DNA of 64,000 bases, taken from contig NC_005027.1 of the NCBI RefSeq assembly GCF_000196115.1, positions 3,906,001 through 3,970,000 of the forward strand. The letters run 5' to 3'. Below are positions 40,584 through 49,079 of the stretch, piece by piece; positions within the stretch are counted from its first letter, which is position 1, and every line of letters begins with the position of its first letter. The stretch comes from Rhodopirellula baltica SH 1. Lineage in GTDB: Bacteria > Planctomycetota > Planctomycetia > Pirellulales > Pirellulaceae. Under the pieces are notes generated by a model. That model searched no databases. It was not told the origin of the DNA and saw only the letters and a program-made list of their open reading frames with translations. The position numbers were made by a program, and so were the translations under genes.

Positions 40584-41570
40584 ATGAACTTCACCCGATT
40601 GAACGGCCGTCGTTTCAAAGCCATTCGGCGATTTGCTTTGATCGCCGCTGTTACACTGTCTCCCGCTTGGGGCATTCACACTTGGTGGGGAACTTCCGAG
40701 AACACGACCATGGCTCAGAACATCAACGTTCCCCTGCCCACTTTCGGCGGGGCTCAATTGTGGACCGATCACGACCATCGTGCCGGTTACCGCATTCAGC
40801 AAAACGCGGTGACCAAACACTGGCGACTGCTCGATCCCAACAACGTTCGACGAGCATGGGGGAGTCGTGCCGACGTCGACGAAGCACTCAATCAACTGCA
40901 ACCTGACATCGCCCCGCCATGCGATCGGCCAGTCGTCGTCCTGCTGCACGGTTTGATGCGAACGGACAATTGCATGAAATCGTTGGAAACCAAACTCCAC
41001 GCCGAAGGTTACGAACAAACGATTCGGTTTGGATACGCTAGCACGCGTGACTCGCTAGCTGAATCAGCCGCCGCACTTCGGGACGTCCTCGAGAACCAGT
41101 CTTCTGACGCCGAGTTTGCCTTCGTCGGTCATAGCATGGGCAACATCGTCACTCGGCATCTGATCGGTGACCTGCAAGCCGATGGCGACCCGAAAAACCT
41201 GCTGCCGCGATTGAAATCGATGGTCATGCTTGGACCACCCAACCAAGGCGCCGCAATCGCACGGCGACTCGCCCCCACCGGTGTGTTTGGTTTGGTTGCC
41301 GGCCCCGGTGCGATGGAATTGGGGACTCGTTGGTCCAATGTGGAATCACACCTGGCCACACCCCCGTTCCCGTTCGCAATCGTTGCCGGAAAGGTCGCGA
41401 CACCGATCGCGAATCCTTTGGTGGATGGCGACGGTGACTTTGTCGTCAGCCTCGAGGAAGCCCAACTGGAAGGAGCGGAAACGGTTCATCAAGTTCCCGT
41501 GCTGCACTCATTCCTGATGGAAGAACCCGACGTGCAAGAATGGACGATCGAGTTTCTCAACACTCACTGA
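40584..41570 (+). CDS. Secreted alpha/beta hydrolase, lipase/esterase-like
   Basis: This 328-aa protein has an N-terminal signal or anchor (about 14-32). The hydrolase core starts at VVVLLHGL (oxyanion region, about 117-124). The nucleophile elbow is GHSMG, with Ser184. A likely acid lies in the DGDGDFVV stretch, and the catalytic His in VLHSFLMEE near the end. MVMLGPPNQGA after the elbow is typical of lipases of the PGAP1/triacylglycerol-lipase type. It probably cleaves an ester outside the cytoplasm; the substrate is unknown. It stands 113 bp after the protease-like run on the same strand. Confidence 0.88.
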   Translation: MNFTRLNGRRFKAIRRFALIAAVTLSPAWGIHTWWGTSENTTMAQNINVPLPTFGGAQLWTDHDHRAGYRIQQNAVTKHWRLLDPNNVRRAWGSRADVDEALNQLQPDIAPPCDRPVVVLLHGLMRTDNCMKSLETKLHAEGYEQTIRFGYASTRDSLAESAAALRDVLENQSSDAEFAFVGHSMGNIVTRHLIGDLQADGDPKNLLPRLKSMVMLGPPNQGAAIARRLAPTGVFGLVAGPGAMELGTRWSNVESHLATPPFPFAIVAGKVATPIANPLVDGDGDFVVSLEEAQLEGAETVHQVPVLHSFLMEEPDVQEWTIEFLNTH

Positions 41571-41592
41571 ATTTGAGCGGCAACCGGCCGAT

Positions 41593-42831
41593 TCAGACTC
41601 GCTTCTCGCTCCAGAGTTTCAACAACTCAACCAAATGATTCGCAGAGATGACCATCTCATCCAGGCTCGCGAATTCTAGAACGCTGTGAATGTTGTGTTG
41701 ACCGCTGGACAAGTTCGGCGTCGGCAGTCCTTTCTCGGTCAACTGACTCCCATCAGTGCCACCTCGAACAATTGCGGTTTGACAAGGCAGCCCCAAATTC
41801 TCAAACGCCTGTTCGGCCAACGAAACTGACTCGGGCAGCTTCGCCAATCCATCTGCCAAATTCCGATACTGGCGTCGAACCTCACACTGCAATTTCATTC
41901 CCGGCCACGCCGCGGTGGCTTGCTCAGCCAACTCGCGAACTTTGTCTGCATAAACTGACAACTGTTCGCTGTCGAAGGATCGCAAGATCAGTTCCACGCG
42001 AGTCTGCCCCACGCCGCCGACGATATCGTGCAGATGGATGAAACCGTCTCGACCGTCAGTGGTTTCAGGCGTCTCGTAATCACGGGGCAACGAAGCGGCA
42101 AAATCGGACGCAGCCCGCAACGAGTTGACCATCCGGTCCTTCGCGATCGCCGGGTGAATGTTGTGACCGCGAAAAATCAGCGTCATCGCGTCGGCCGAAA
42201 ACGTTTCGACGTCAATGATGCCTTGGCCGCCGCCGTCGATGGTATACGCCACCGTCGCATCAAGCTTTTGCAAATCCAATTTATCCGTGCCGTGTCCGAT
42301 CTCCTCGTCGCAAGTCATCACGATGCGAACCGGACCGTGCGGAAGATGGGGATTCTCAACCAATGTTTCGGCGAGTTCCATGATGATTGCGACGCCGGCT
42401 TTGTCATCGCCACCCAACAACGTCGAGCCATCGGTGGTGACGAGAGTGTGCCCAATCATCTTTTCGAGATCAGGACACCCCGAGACGGTGATCGCGTTGC
42501 CGCTGGGAAGCGGGATGTCACCGCCGCTGTACGATTCAACGACTTGCGGATCGATCGACTCGCTGGGTGCTTCCGGCGACGTGTCCATGTGAGCCACCAA
42601 AGCCACGGTCGGCGCGGTGCCGTCGATCGTTGACGGGACCGTTGCCGTTACAACCGCGTGCTCGTCCAAAACCACATCGGTCAGTCCCATCTGAGTCAAC
42701 TCATCCGCCAACATCTTCCCCAATTCACGCTGGCTTTCGGTGCTGGGGTAGGCTTGGGACTGCGGATCAGCGGCGGTGTTGATTCGAACGTAGCGAAGAA
42801 AGCGTTGCAGCAAACGGTCTGGGTTGATCAT
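41593..42831 (-). CDS. pepT: Peptidase T (tripeptide aminopeptidase, M20 family)
   Basis: This 412-aa protein matches PepT over its whole length. PepT is a cytosolic dizinc enzyme that removes the N-terminal residue from tripeptides. Zinc ligands and catalytic residues are visible: HMD (His81, Asp83), GGDDKAG (Asp142/143), and DEEIGHG (Glu176/Glu177), with the dimerisation domain in between. Its ATG lies inside the stop of the DUF3299 gene upstream (ATGA), so it is the last gene of a minus-strand run 44272 to 41593 and is likely translated by coupling. Confidence 0.95.
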   Translation of the reverse strand: MINPDRLLQRFLRYVRINTAADPQSQAYPSTESQRELGKMLADELTQMGLTDVVLDEHAVVTATVPSTIDGTAPTVALVAHMDTSPEAPSESIDPQVVESYSGGDIPLPSGNAITVSGCPDLEKMIGHTLVTTDGSTLLGGDDKAGVAIIMELAETLVENPHLPHGPVRIVMTCDEEIGHGTDKLDLQKLDATVAYTIDGGGQGIIDVETFSADAMTLIFRGHNIHPAIAKDRMVNSLRAASDFAASLPRDYETPETTDGRDGFIHLHDIVGGVGQTRVELILRSFDSEQLSVYADKVRELAEQATAAWPGMKLQCEVRRQYRNLADGLAKLPESVSLAEQAFENLGLPCQTAIVRGGTDGSQLTEKGLPTPNLSSGQHNIHSVLEFASLDEMVISANHLVELLKLWSEKRV

Positions 42832-43460
42832 CGGACGCGAAGTCCCTCTATTCGAAACACGGCCATGTGAGATGCCCCATCAGGGCCTTTGCCACCGGGG
42901 TATCGATACTTCTCAGTATCCAAGACAAACTTGCCTTCCACCATGATGGGTCGTGGCACAAAATCCGTCGTTCGCCCCGGCTGCATCTCAATCATCACAC
43001 AATCGAACAATGCCGCACCGGGCCCGAAACAGCACTCCTGGTTGTCTCGCACCAAGACGAATTTGTCGATATCGGTTTCTTTGTACAACGTGCTTGGCAA
43101 CATGTATCCTCGCAAACGCACGTTGCGACCATTCAAGAACTTCAGCTCTTTGGTCAGCTTCTCCTCGTCGAACACCTCGCCTTTTTCGATATCAAACGTC
43201 AAATCATCGAACGTGATGTCGCCCTTGGCCAAATCCGCCTGGCTGCTCTTGCGGATCTCAACCTTCTCACGCCCGGCAGCTTCCCCTCGCATCGCCGCCC
43301 GACGTTGTTCGATGATCGATCGAGCCGTCGCGGTGCGTTCCTTCTGCGTCTGGGAATCGTCCGCAAAGCAAAGAGCAGGGAGCATGGCCCCAACGGCCAG
43401 GCATCCAGCCATCGCCATCAAAGGAATTCGACAATTCAATAGCATCTGACGAGCATCCAT
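42828..43460 (-). CDS. Secreted DUF3299 protein
   Basis: The frame runs upstream to 43547, but the ATG at 43460 places a signal peptide (about 8-32, ending ...ALCFADD) properly at the N-terminus and gives 210 aa; an ATG at 43445 is also possible. After a charged stretch, DUF3299 covers about 100-210: LNGRNVRLRGYMLPS, then DNQECCFGPGAALFDCVMIEM, then VEGKFVLDTEKYRYP. Paired Cys in the CCFG motif are shared with the next gene upstream. The function is unknown, though the domain resembles a secreted metal- or redox-linked beta fold. It is coupled to pepT. Confidence 0.85.
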   Translation of the reverse strand: MDARQMLLNCRIPLMAMAGCLAVGAMLPALCFADDSQTQKERTATARSIIEQRRAAMRGEAAGREKVEIRKSSQADLAKGDITFDDLTFDIEKGEVFDEEKLTKELKFLNGRNVRLRGYMLPSTLYKETDIDKFVLVRDNQECCFGPGAALFDCVMIEMQPGRTTDFVPRPIMVEGKFVLDTEKYRYPGGKGPDGASHMAVFRIEGLRVR

Positions 43461-43594
43461 CGTTCGTGGAAGAAAATTGCTGTACCGGTCGCCTGCAACG
43501 CAATGCACCCATCGTACCAATGTCTGACGGGGGACCCACAACCTCAAAACGCAATCGAACGCGAACGTGCCAGCATCCGGCCGATCAGTGCGCG

Positions 43595-44272
43595 TTATTT
43601 GTACAGATCAACTCGCATTTTGTAGAACATCGCGTTCTCAAAATCCTCTTTGCTCTGAGGCACACGATTGACCTTGAACGTTCCTGCCAACTTGCGTTTG
43701 GTCAGCCCAGCACGGACTGATTCGCCCGGTGGCAACGTCACCTCAATCATGTCGCTGCTGCGCGGATCCCCGCCAAAACAACATGTCCCAAGGTCGGGAA
43801 CCAACACAAACTGACGAAGCATGCCGCTTCCGCTGCTGGGGTGGATGTACCCCTTCAAAAAGATGTCTTCGCCATCAATTTTCAAAGCATCGGGCGTGGG
43901 CAGGTCAGGACCATTCGGCTCCGACTGCAGCTTGTAAAACGCCACGCGTTCATACCCCTCAGGAACTTCCGTCAGATACGTGTAGGTGTGAAACCCGATG
44001 CCACCCAAAAAAAGCACGGCACAACCGACCACACCAACCTTCGCAACGCCCGAACCGCTGTATTCGTCCGGAAAACGACTGATCGCTCGCAACGCGATCA
44101 CGCCCGCCAAAATTCCGGGGACGGTCAGGATCAGCATCGGCGAGAACGTCGGCATCAATCCGGGCAACGACAACGCCAAGAAGACCAACGACGCGATCGC
44201 GCCGCGGTTGATCGCTTTGTAGGGAAACTCAGCAGCGTCTGCGGCCCCTGAAAACTGGACTTCAGCGGACAT
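43595..44272 (-). CDS. DUF3299 protein with N-terminal membrane segments
   Basis: The ATG at 44272 is preferred over the GTG at 44326; it gives 225 aa. Three hydrophobic stretches (about 25-45, 50-67, 80-105) resemble a DUF4190-type membrane unit. The C-terminal half is DUF3299: FLKGYIHPS, then VLVPDLGTCCFGGDPRSSDMIEV, ending with a short LYK tail. It shares the CCFG core with the secreted DUF3299 protein 134 bp downstream, so the two are paralogues in one operon: one membrane-bound, one secreted. The function is unknown. Confidence 0.85.
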   Translation of the reverse strand: MSAEVQFSGAADAAEFPYKAINRGAIASLVFLALSLPGLMPTFSPMLILTVPGILAGVIALRAISRFPDEYSGSGVAKVGVVGCAVLFLGGIGFHTYTYLTEVPEGYERVAFYKLQSEPNGPDLPTPDALKIDGEDIFLKGYIHPSSGSGMLRQFVLVPDLGTCCFGGDPRSSDMIEVTLPPGESVRAGLTKRKLAGTFKVNRVPQSKEDFENAMFYKMRVDLYK

Positions 44273-44425
44273 AACTGGAAACCAACCAATCTTAGGAAGA
44301 CAAAATCGAAGCGAAACGACCACCACTGTTTCGGTCGAAAAATACAGTGATACCCGGGTGCTACGACACGGGATGCGGGTGGGTTCGGCATCGAATTGGC
44401 CCCATTATTATCCCGCGCCTACCGA

Positions 44426-45445
44426 TTAGCGAAATGCCTCTCTCAACATCGCCAAACTCTTCGGAATGGCGGATTCGTGGGCCTCACTGCCTTCGAATTC
44501 CAAACTGATGTATCCGCGATAGTCGACCTCTCGCAGAATCTCCGCCACTCGGCCGTAATCGATGTCCAACGTGTACCAGGTGCCCCCACCAAAGTAAGTC
44601 TTGGCCTGAACAAACACCGCTTCGGGAGCCAATTGTCGGTACTGGTCGTACTGATTCTCCAGAAAATTGCCTGTGTCGAGCGTTGCCCGCAACCAAGGCG
44701 AATCAACTTCTCCGATGACCCGCAAAACTCCATTCGCGGTCCGTCCTAGCCCCCAATGATTCTCCAGTCCCATCACCACACCACACTTCTCGGCGACTGG
44801 CAGACACTTTTCAAATCCTTCGCGGACCCAACCAAAACCTTCCTCGTCGGTATGCCCCTCCAAAGTCGGCTCGATGCCTTTGTTGGCCATCAGCTCATCA
44901 AAACTGCCTGACGTTCCCCACCGCCCCGTGTTCACGCGGATCGTGGGGATACCCATCGCATATGCCAACTCGATGCAGTGGATCGTGTGATCGATGTTCT
45001 TTTGACGTTCTGCCGGGTCCGGCGAGACGAATGACTGGTGAGTCGACATCCCGCACAAACTCAAACCTCGACGAAACGCTCGCTGCTTGATCCTTTGCAA
45101 TGTCCCGTTGGATTCGTCGGTCATCTGAACATGCAACACTTCCACCGCATCGAATCCCGCGTCCGCGGCCAAATCCACGCACTCCTCAATCGAAAGTTTG
45201 CTGTCGTCGCGATATCGCCAGTACGAATAGGTCGACACCGCGATCGGATTCGGCTTCCGCGGAGCAACGACTTCTTCATCGCCGGTGCCGGCTTGAGCCA
45301 AAGACACTCGACCGGAACATGCCGACGCTCCCGCCGCCGCAGCAACCCCTGCCAACCAAGCCCGACGTGAAGCCTGTTTTGGCGAGCCGACCTCTTCTGA
45401 ATTGCCGGACAGAACAGGAGAAGATCGATTGGTCTCAACGCTCAT
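44426..45445 (-). CDS. Exported sugar phosphate isomerase/epimerase-like TIM-barrel protein
   Basis: The ATG at 45445 is chosen because AAGGA lies seven bases upstream; the longer frame to 45508 has no such site. The 339-aa protein begins with a twin-arginine signal (SRRAWLAG at about 26-33, then an Ala-rich stretch). The rest is a xylose-isomerase-like TIM barrel (AP endonuclease 2 family): DLAADAGFDAVEVLHV, RVNTGRWG, VMGLENHWG, ATLDTGNF, and YISLEFEG hold the usual metal-binding Glu/His/Asp positions. Many such proteins in planctomycetes act on rare sugars in the periplasm; the substrate is unknown. Confidence 0.9.
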   Translation of the reverse strand: MSVETNRSSPVLSGNSEEVGSPKQASRRAWLAGVAAAAGASACSGRVSLAQAGTGDEEVVAPRKPNPIAVSTYSYWRYRDDSKLSIEECVDLAADAGFDAVEVLHVQMTDESNGTLQRIKQRAFRRGLSLCGMSTHQSFVSPDPAERQKNIDHTIHCIELAYAMGIPTIRVNTGRWGTSGSFDELMANKGIEPTLEGHTDEEGFGWVREGFEKCLPVAEKCGVVMGLENHWGLGRTANGVLRVIGEVDSPWLRATLDTGNFLENQYDQYRQLAPEAVFVQAKTYFGGGTWYTLDIDYGRVAEILREVDYRGYISLEFEGSEAHESAIPKSLAMLREAFR

Positions 45446-45652
45446 AGCGGATTCCTTGAGTGAGTGAATCAGTGAGTACGTGACAGCCCGCCAAGCTGGC
45501 CCCATCACGGAGCCGCTTCATTGTAACGAGCCACATCGTTTGCAGATATAAACCTTCCCGATGATGTGAATCGTCCGACGAACGAACCACGCGATCGCTT
45601 CAGCAACAACGACAAACAACACGGCAGCAATCCTGGCCGTCTGATCGGAAGA

Positions 45653-46408
45653 CTAGCTCCTAGTGAGCTGAAAAACATCCGCGCGATCGCCGGGATTGTT
45701 GTAGTCAAAGACGTCACGTGAGCCGATCAGTTCGTCGGTCGCGTCCACCAACAGCGCAACCAGGAATCGTGCGACGTCTTCCGGCTCAGCAAATTCGCCT
45801 TTCTCTCGCATGCTCGCGAAAGTCGACGCGGTTTGCGTGTCAGAAGCCAAAACGGCGTCAACGATCCGTGTGTTGACCGCACCGGGATAAGCACGGATCG
45901 TACGGGTACCCGGCAACTCCTGGGCAGCACAACGAGCAGCCATCTGCGCCGCCGCCTTCACAATCGAATACGCTCCCCATCCAAGACGAGCATTCGATGC
46001 CGAATAACTGTCAATGAACAACATCCGTTTGACGGTGCAATCTCGACTCAAGGAGTTAAACAACTCAATCGGCACACCAACATGAATGCGAAAGTGTTCC
46101 GCCAGCTCATTCATGTCGATCTGCTCATATGGCTGCAATGGAACCAAAGAACCAGCCGAATGCACGAGGCCAGCAATCTCAGAGTCTGACGGAATACTTG
46201 CTAAAAGCTGTTCAACACCGGCGATCGAGCAAAGATCGGCGGCCACGGTCGTCACTCGTGAACCGCATGCTTCGGACAGCGACTGCAGCAACTCGACCGA
46301 CCTGCCAACCGCGAAAACACGAAACCCACGGCCTGCCAACTCTTTCGCTACTGCTCGGCCAATTCCGCGTGTTGCACCAGTCACAACGTACGTTGGGATC
46401 GCTTGCAT
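45653..46408 (-). CDS. Short-chain dehydrogenase/reductase
   Basis: The ATG at 46408 puts the Rossmann motif TGATRGIG at residues 10-17, the usual place, so the upstream extension to 46438 is not used. The 251-aa protein has a classical SDR layout: VHSAGS at 82-87 (in place of NNAG), a Ser in FIDSYSASNA (about 134-138), the active pair Tyr147 and Lys151 in YSIVK, and YPGAVNT. It reduces or oxidises a carbonyl or alcohol with NAD(P)(H). Similarity to sepiapterin-reductase-like SDRs is possible. It is the last ordinary gene before the integron-like region. Confidence 0.92.
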   Translation of the reverse strand: MQAIPTYVVTGATRGIGRAVAKELAGRGFRVFAVGRSVELLQSLSEACGSRVTTVAADLCSIAGVEQLLASIPSDSEIAGLVHSAGSLVPLQPYEQIDMNELAEHFRIHVGVPIELFNSLSRDCTVKRMLFIDSYSASNARLGWGAYSIVKAAAQMAARCAAQELPGTRTIRAYPGAVNTRIVDAVLASDTQTASTFASMREKGEFAEPEDVARFLVALLVDATDELIGSRDVFDYNNPGDRADVFQLTRS

Positions 46409-46481
46409 GTTCGACTTCCAAGAACCAATCAAAAACATCGCTCATACGAACCAAGCCAGCCGCTTAAGACTTAGCCGCGGT

Positions 46482-46584
46482 TGCACAAGGGAACAGTGGC
46501 GTTTGCCAAAACCGTTCAAATGCCAACCAACGTAACCAACCAAGCAACGCGTGCCGAAGGCTCAGCGTAAAATTCCTGTTCAAG
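46482..46584 (-). repeat. Degenerate attC-like site at the outer end of the cassette array
   Basis: On the + strand this stretch ends GTGCCGAAGGCTCAGCGTAAAA...GTTCAAG, which parallels GTGCCGAAGGCCTAGCGTAAAA...GTTGTGG in the well-formed attC at 50422-50558. On the minus strand the box CTTGAAC is followed by 13 bases ending in TTTTACGC, exactly the spacing of the intact sites. The other end (GCACAAGGGAA, 46482-46492) matches GCACAACGGAA with one change in the crossover triplet, and the long inner arm has decayed. It is probably no longer active. Confidence 0.6.
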
Positions 46585-46604
46585 TGAGCCGCTTTGCGGC
46601 GGGG
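46578..46604 (+). repeat. Left terminal inverted repeat
   Basis: It begins GTTCAAGTGAGCCGCTTTGC and ends in CGGCGGGG. It matches the reverse complement of 48988-49015 at 24 of 27 positions with one gap. CGCTTTGCGG is identical in both copies. Confidence 0.75.
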
Positions 46605-46744
46605 TTGGGGTGGAGACTGCTTCGGTGACTATGGTGTCTCCTGTCTTTCACTTCACTCCCTCGTCAGGAACTCGACGATGACTTCAAAAAAAGGCCACGC
46701 TCGCTCGCTTTCACTCTGACCTCGCCAAGCGGTTTCGAGAAGAC

Positions 46745-47593
46745 TTGCTGCTCAGCGGAAAGCAACCCAGCACCATCGCCTGCTACCGCAATGCCATCGC
46801 CCACTTGGCTGAGCACTTCGCTTGCTCCCCGGAAAAACTCTCCGAAGCACAGGTCCGGCAGTATGTCTTGCTGCGAAGACAGCAACTGCAGCTCGGTTCG
46901 ATGCGGCCGATCGTCGGAGCATTGAAATTCTTCTTTCGCGTGACCGTTCCTCGCGACTGGCCCACTCTGCAAGCAATCCGTTTCCCCAAGTCCAACACGC
47001 TCCCAATGGTCTTGGTACCCGAGCGATGCTGGCAACTCATTGACGCCACCGTGGCGTCCCATCTGCAAGTCATCTTTCGAGCCATGTACTCCTGCGGACT
47101 CCGTGGCGTCGACGTTCGCCACTTGCGACCCCAAGACGTGGACGCCGATCGAATGATGCTCCGCGTTTGCACCACCAAAGGACACCGGCAACGCGAAGTC
47201 CCACTGCCTCAAGCTACCCTCGATGCGTTTCGTGCCCACTGGGCAACCCATCGCAATCCAAACTGGTTGTTTCCGGCGACGCAGAGAAACACTCCGGCGT
47301 CGAAGGCTGACCAACCCATCAGTGCCAGGACGATCCAGCGTGGGTTCACGAAAGTCACCGAGTCGCTGGGCTGGCAAGACTCCGGATTGACTCCGCACAC
47401 ACTGAGGCATTCCTACGCCACCGCGATGCTGGACGCCGGAGTCAACCTCAAGGTTCTGCAAGGCTACCTCGGACACAAGAACTTGCAAGCAACCGAGGTT
47501 TACCTCCACCTGACACGCCTGGGTGACGAAAGAGCCAGGCAGATCGTCGCTCAGATCATGAACGGGGACGTCGCCGAGCAAGGCCTTTCATGA
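46745..47593 (+). CDS. Tyrosine recombinase of the IS91-like unit, start uncertain
   Basis: From a TTG start the product is 282 aa. It carries a SAM-like N-terminal DNA-binding domain (about 5-65) and a catalytic domain with Arg120 (YSCGLRGVDV), His218 and Arg221 (TPHTLRHS), His244 (YLGHK) and Tyr253 (VYLHL). This is the complete set for strand exchange. The frame continues upstream to 46682 with recombinase-like sequence (ATLARFHSDLAKRFREDLL), yet the only ATG (46678) is in another frame because of a run of seven A. With six A it would read MTSKKATLARF. The stop overlaps the transposase ATG (ATGA), so the two are coupled. Recombinase plus Y2 transposase pairs are known in some IS91-type elements. 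Confidence 0.88.
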   Translation: MLLSGKQPSTIACYRNAIAHLAEHFACSPEKLSEAQVRQYVLLRRQQLQLGSMRPIVGALKFFFRVTVPRDWPTLQAIRFPKSNTLPMVLVPERCWQLIDATVASHLQVIFRAMYSCGLRGVDVRHLRPQDVDADRMMLRVCTTKGHRQREVPLPQATLDAFRAHWATHRNPNWLFPATQRNTPASKADQPISARTIQRGFTKVTESLGWQDSGLTPHTLRHSYATAMLDAGVNLKVLQGYLGHKNLQATEVYLHLTRLGDERARQIVAQIMNGDVAEQGLS

Positions 47594-48717
47594 AAGGCGT
47601 TTCAATGGTCTTGAAACGCTATGGCGACCAGTACATCGCGAAGCATGGAACACGAATGACCGCCCAACAGAAGAAGGTCCTCCGCGCCGTGATGGCGTGC
47701 CGGGAAGATTCTCTGGGCACGATCCAGTATGCCTGCTCCGGTTGCGGTGAGGTCACTCATGTGCCTCGCTCGTGCTGCAATCGGCACTGCCCAGCGTGCC
47801 AGCACCAGCGTCAGCAACAGTGGCTCGCCAGTGTTCAAGAAAACCTGTTGCCGTGCCAGTACTTTCTAATCACGTTCACGTTGCCAGCCGGATTACGCGA
47901 GTTTGCGATGGCTCACCCCAAGGTCCTCTACGTCGCCATGATGAGTGCGGCAGCTCAGGCACTTCAGCAAGCAGCGACCAACCCGCGACATGTCGGCGTG
48001 AGCGAAACGGGATTCACCAGCGTGCTGCACACGTGGGGACGTGACCTGGGTTACCACCCGCACGTTCACGTCGTGGTGCCCGCCGGCGGCATCGACGCTG
48101 GCGGAGTCTGGCAAAGCAGTCGCGCCAGTGTGTTCGTGCCCGAGCAGATTCTGGAGAGGTTGTTTCGCGGAAAGCTGAAAGACAAACTGCGATCCGAATC
48201 GTACTTTGATTCGATCCCCGATGATGTCTGGAAGGGACGCTTCGTCGTCGACAGCGAAGCGGTCGGCAGCGGCGAATTCGCGGTCGCGTACTTGGCCCCG
48301 TACGTGATGCGAGGTGCGGTGGCCAATCGACGCGTCACGCAGTGCGACGAATCGACTTCGCTCGAAGAAGCCAGCTTGACGCTGCAAGTCAAACGCAGCG
48401 GAACGCGTCAATACAAGCCGATGCAGATGCGTGTGGAAGAGTTCATTCGCCGTTGGCTCCAGCACGTGTTGCCGGCTGGCTTTCATCGTGTGCGTCACTA
48501 CGGATTCGCCAACGCGCGCAGCAAGCGATCCCTCGAGGAGGTTCGCTGGTTGGTCGCTGTCTCACTGGAGCGTCAATACGAACTGGCTTGCAGCCAGCAG
48601 ATCGTGATGGCGGAACCGGTCGCGATGCAGTGCCCCAACTGCGGCGGCCCGATGATCAACCTGGGCTACACCCCTGCCACGACAACTTTGCCGCAACCAG
48701 CCAGAGCGCCGCCATGA
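47590..48717 (+). CDS. IS91-family transposase (HUH/Y2, zinc-finger)
   Basis: This 375-aa protein has the full IS91 layout. The N-terminal zinc-binding region holds CSGCGEV...CCNRHCPAC (about 49-70). The HUH motif is HVH at 158-160 within YHPHVHVVV. The paired catalytic tyrosines are Tyr234 and Tyr238 in YLAPY. A second CxxC (CPNCG) lies near the end. Such enzymes nick one strand and move by rolling-circle replication. The start ATG overlaps the recombinase stop; a second ATG six codons on (47605) is possible. No frameshift or stop interrupts it, so it may be active. Confidence 0.93.
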   Translation: MKGVSMVLKRYGDQYIAKHGTRMTAQQKKVLRAVMACREDSLGTIQYACSGCGEVTHVPRSCCNRHCPACQHQRQQQWLASVQENLLPCQYFLITFTLPAGLREFAMAHPKVLYVAMMSAAAQALQQAATNPRHVGVSETGFTSVLHTWGRDLGYHPHVHVVVPAGGIDAGGVWQSSRASVFVPEQILERLFRGKLKDKLRSESYFDSIPDDVWKGRFVVDSEAVGSGEFAVAYLAPYVMRGAVANRRVTQCDESTSLEEASLTLQVKRSGTRQYKPMQMRVEEFIRRWLQHVLPAGFHRVRHYGFANARSKRSLEEVRWLVAVSLERQYELACSQQIVMAEPVAMQCPNCGGPMINLGYTPATTTLPQPARAPP

Positions 48718-48987
48718 TCCAGATCGTCGCTCCAATAACACGTCGCTTTCAAAGTCATCTGATCGGTGACGCCGCTGCCCCTGCGCGCCCATCGCATAAA
48801 CCTGCCACGAAACGCATCCCGGCACACGATTCCAACAGCCGATCAACGCCCTTGCCCGATTCAAAACACCGTTCTGCGTTTCCAGAGCGGCTGCCCAAAC
48901 CACCGCGCCGAACCGAACCTCGCACAAAGCCCTTCGCCAGGGCACGCCGCAGCGGACAAAACCACTAGGGAACCATCGCCGGAGTGT

Positions 48988-49015
48988 CCCCACCGCAAAG
49001 CGACTCGCCTTGAAC
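48988..49015 (-). repeat. Right terminal inverted repeat
   Basis: Read on the minus strand it begins GTTCAAGGCGAGTCGCTTTG and ends in CGGTGGGG, pairing with 46578-46604. Its outer seven bases double as the end box of the 62-bp attC at 49009-49070. Confidence 0.75.
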
Positions 49016-49070
49016 AAGGATTTGGGTTCAGGCTCGTACCTCGCTGACCCCAAATCCTAAATAGTTGTAC
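49009..49070 (-). repeat. Short attC-like site of cassette 1 (62 bp)
   Basis: On the minus strand it runs from GTACAAC (49070-49064) through TATTTA to a perfect 9-bp inverted pair, GGATTTGGG and CCCAAATCC with a 22-base loop, then to GTTCAAG at the far end. It is less than half the length of the other sites and shares no inner sequence with them. This is normal for attC sites, which keep structure rather than sequence. Confidence 0.65.
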
Positions 49071-49079
49071 GCCGGTGCG

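Larger units (their letters stand above)
46578..49015 (+). mobile_element. Cassette-bounded unit with tyrosine recombinase and IS91-type transposase
   Basis: A two-gene unit (46745-48717) is enclosed by an imperfect inverted repeat of 27-28 bp that starts with GTTCAAG at each end. The same GTTCAAG boxes serve as attC core boxes of the flanking sites (46482-46584 and 49009-49070). It is therefore either an IS91-like element with unusual terminal repeats that took up residence at attC cores, or a transposase-bearing integron cassette. The genes run opposite to those of the other cassettes. The segment 48718-48987 after the transposase holds no supported gene. Confidence 0.75.

Noticed and set aside
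46664-47581. 305-codon minus-strand frame over the IS recombinase
   Set aside because: It is antisense to a recombinase with a full catalytic set.
48342-48968. 208-codon frame over the end of the transposase gene
   Set aside because: It overlaps the transposase in another frame and is rich in Arg/Pro, as shadows are.
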